Position numbers and translations under genes: made by a program. Of a stretch of DNA of 64,000 nt, positions 62,301 to 64,000 are shown in pieces (position 1 is the first letter of the stretch; each line of letters starts with the position of its first letter). A model generated the notes under the pieces. The model made no database searches and was not told the origin of the DNA. It saw only the letters and a program-made list of their open reading frames with translations. Source of the stretch: Aquila chrysaetos chrysaetos (lineage: Eukaryota > Chordata > Aves > Accipitriformes > Accipitridae); assembly GCF_900496995.4 (NCBI RefSeq), contig NW_024470400.1:45469-109468 (forward strand), written 5' to 3'.

Positions 62301-63859
62301 GGCGGAGGCGTTGCTGTTGGAAGCCATGCACGCTAACGAAGGGCTGCCCCTCGCTTCCTTCTACGCCGTCAAATTGGCTCGGCAAGCCTGCAAGGTGCAG
62401 AAAAACCTCGGCAAAGCTCGCAAAGTGCTGGTGGATGCCCTGGAAAAGGATCCGGTGAGGCGGAAAGGCTCGTTAGGGTACTTCTAACGAGCACCGGGGG
62501 CGGGGCGGGGGAGAGGGCGGGACGGGATTTCAGCTCCCTCGAAAACGGTGTGATCGCTCGGATCTCGTCTCGGGGAGCTGGAGGCTCTACAGACCCTGTA
62601 AAACCCTTTTTTGGGGACCCACAAACCCCACTGGGGGCTCGGTCACCCCACAAACCCCCTTCGGGGCTCTAGAAATTCTCGGAGGCCCCATAAAACTCGT
62701 TGGGGGACCCCGCAAACACCACGGGGGCTCTATAAATCCGGCTCGGGTGCCCCCAAACCCACTGAGGGCTCCCTAAATCCAACCTGGGGCCTCACGGATG
62801 CCCTTGGGGCTCTCCAAACCCCAGTAAGGACCCCACAGATACCTTTGGGGTCCCCCTAAACTCTTGGTACCCCGCAGACCCCCCTGGGGGCTCCCCAAAA
62901 CCCTCTCAGGACCCCACAGCTTCACTCGGGGTCCCCAAACCCCATTGGGGAATCCCATAACCTCACAGGGGGGGCTCTCCAAACCCCATTGGGGACCCCA
63001 CAGACCCCCTGGGGGTTCCCCAGAACCCTCTCGGGACCCCACAGACCCCCTGGGGGCTCCCCAAAACCCTCTCAGGACCTCACAGCCCCACTCAGGGGTC
63101 CACAAACCCCACTGGGGACCCCACAAACTTACTTGGGGCTCTCCAAACCCTCCTTGGGACCCTGAAGACCCCCTGGGGGCTCCCCAAAACCCTCTGGGGA
63201 CCCCACAGCCCCACTCAGGGGTCCCCAAACCCCATTGGGGACCCCATAACCTTATTGGGGGGCCTCTCCAAACCCCCCCAGGGACCCTCCGCTGACCCTG
63301 GGGAATCCCACAGTCCCACTGGGAACCCCACAGATGCCCTCGGGGCTCTCCAAATCGCACCGGGGGCTCTCCAAATCCCACTGAGGACCCCAGAACCTCA
63401 TGGGGGGGGCTCCCCAAACCCCCTTGGGGTTGTCATCTCCCCCCCTCCCCAAAATCTGACGCGGCGGTGGGTACAGGATAACGCCCGCCTCCACGCCAAC
63501 CTCCTGGAAATGGAATTCGGGGCTGACGTCCGACAAAACGAAGGCAACACCATGAGCTGCTTCGAGCGGGCGCTGCGCAGCCCCCTCCCCGACGAAGCCA
63601 AACTCATCTTCTCCCAACGCCGCGTCGAGTTCCTCGAGGATTTCGGCTCCAGCATACACAGGTTGGGTACCCAGGGAGGGGGGGAAAAGACACCCCAAAA
63701 AGCACCGCGGTGGCCCCTAAAGGGCCTCAGTCGCCCCCACGTCGCTCCCCCCACCCTGAGCTCTCCCCGCTTCCCCCCCCGCAGCTTGCTGACGGCTTAC
63801 GACGAGCACCAGAAGATCCTCAAACAGCACGCGGCGCGCAAGAGGGCCCCCGAAAACGG
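56373..63859 (+). CDS. PRPF39 paralogue, U1 snRNP-associated HAT-repeat splicing factor; 3' end at or beyond window edge
   Basis: PRPF39 proteins are HAT-repeat scaffolds that join U1 snRNP in early spliceosome assembly. Twelve plus-strand exons are supported: 56373-56469, 56972-57271, 57979-58104, 58433-58551, 58629-58796, 59208-59394, 59484-59591, 59696-59860, 60352-60478, 62186-62454, 63477-63661 and 63785-63859. The HAT region starts at [19 protein letters not shown]. Family blocks include [112 protein letters not shown] and [14 protein letters not shown]. Exons 1 and 2 sum to 397 nt, one more than the phase allows; the conflict sits in or before a C9 run near 57110. After 63859 the frame either stops (TGA 63861-63863) or splices at GTGAGG. 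Clear divergence from the PRPF39 peptide and the location beside SYVN1 suggest a second, GC-rich paralogue. Confidence 0.88.
56575..56785. repeat. 33-bp G-rich minisatellite in PRPF39-like intron 1
   Basis: The unit GGGATGCTATGGGGCAGGGG then ATGTGGGTTGGGG is repeated about five times, with three copies from 56675 to 56775 almost identical. It is G-rich on the RNA strand. Confidence 0.9.
57290..57795. repeat. about 42-bp tandem repeat in PRPF39-like intron 2
   Basis: About eleven copies of a unit like TTAAAACTCATCCCGAGTCT followed by ATGGCTCCACTAAAACC. Copies vary by substitutions and short deletions. Confidence 0.85.
58815..59115. repeat. GTGGCGGCAAAA-type tandem repeat in PRPF39-like intron 5
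   Basis: Units of about 30 bp reading CCCGTGGCGGCAAAATATCC with CCNNTGGAAAAT recur around ten times, with changes in the GCG and poly-A parts. Confidence 0.8.
60490..61850. repeat. about 57- to 60-bp minisatellite filling PRPF39-like intron 9
   Basis: Around 23 imperfect copies of a unit GGGCTGAGATGCCACATTTC then ACCCCAAAATGCTCCATTTTT occupy some 1.36 kb of the 1.7-kb intron between exons 60352-60478 and 62186-62454. Overlapping open frames on both strands are by-products. Confidence 0.92.
62580..63425. repeat. CCCCAAACCCC/GGGG tandem repeat in PRPF39-like intron 10
   Basis: Units such as GGGGACCCCACAAACCCC and TTGGGGCTCTCCAAACCCC recur at about 30 to 35 bp over some 840 bp. Both strands carry G runs, so self-pairing is possible. 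Confidence 0.85.
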
Positions 63860-64000
63860 GTGAGGGGACCCTTTTGTCCTCCCCATTTTTGCTGTTTTAT
63901 CCCCCCATTTCTCCCATTTTGTGTCCCAGTTTCTCCCTTCTATCGCCTGAACTTCTCCCCTTCTGTACCCCAATTTCACCCTGTTCTATCCCAACTTGCC

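Overview
The window looks like a gene-dense, GC-rich piece of a bird genome, probably from a small microchromosome. The evidence is short introns with canonical GT-AG sites, vertebrate genes in split exons, a degraded CR1 LINE fragment in an intron, CpG-island promoters and many G/C-rich minisatellites. The species cannot be named from the sequence. No prokaryotic, viral or CRISPR feature was seen.

Layout. Five genes lie on the minus strand: DPF2 (1647-9849, 3' end off the left edge), CDC42EP2 (14252-14965), POLA2 (22921-30926, complete), CAPN1 (32816-38173, complete) and a Speedy/RINGO gene, SPDYC-like (42287-about 44394, 5' end unresolved). Two lie on the plus strand: SYVN1/HRD1 (48078-54202, complete) and a PRPF39 paralogue (56373-63859, 3' end off or at the right edge). 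The run SYVN1-SPDYC-CAPN1-POLA2-CDC42EP2-DPF2 has the same order and relative orientation as human 11q13.1. The PRPF39 paralogue next to SYVN1 is not part of that human block, where MRPL49/FAU follow, and it is the most unexpected gene here.

Exons were assembled by hand from conserved peptides plus splice sites, and the phases were checked by arithmetic. POLA2 gives 600 aa in 18 exons, CAPN1 715 aa in 21 coding exons with triad C115/H272/N296, and SYVN1 609 aa in 15 coding exons with RING Cys291. The PRPF39-like gene has one unresolved 1-nt frame conflict in a C9 run.

Between and inside genes the DNA is dominated by tandem repeats with periods of about 20 to 80 bp. Several first introns (DPF2 near exon 1, POLA2, SYVN1, PRPF39-like) are strongly G-rich on the RNA-like strand. 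Promoters show NRF1-type palindromes (DPF2, PRPF39-like), E2F-like sites (POLA2), CCAAT boxes (SPDYC-SYVN1 divergent region) and ETS sites (SYVN1). The genes are not an operon or pathway. They are housekeeping or cell-cycle functions: chromatin remodelling, CDC42 signalling, replication priming, calcium proteolysis, CDK activation, ER-associated degradation and U1 snRNP splicing.
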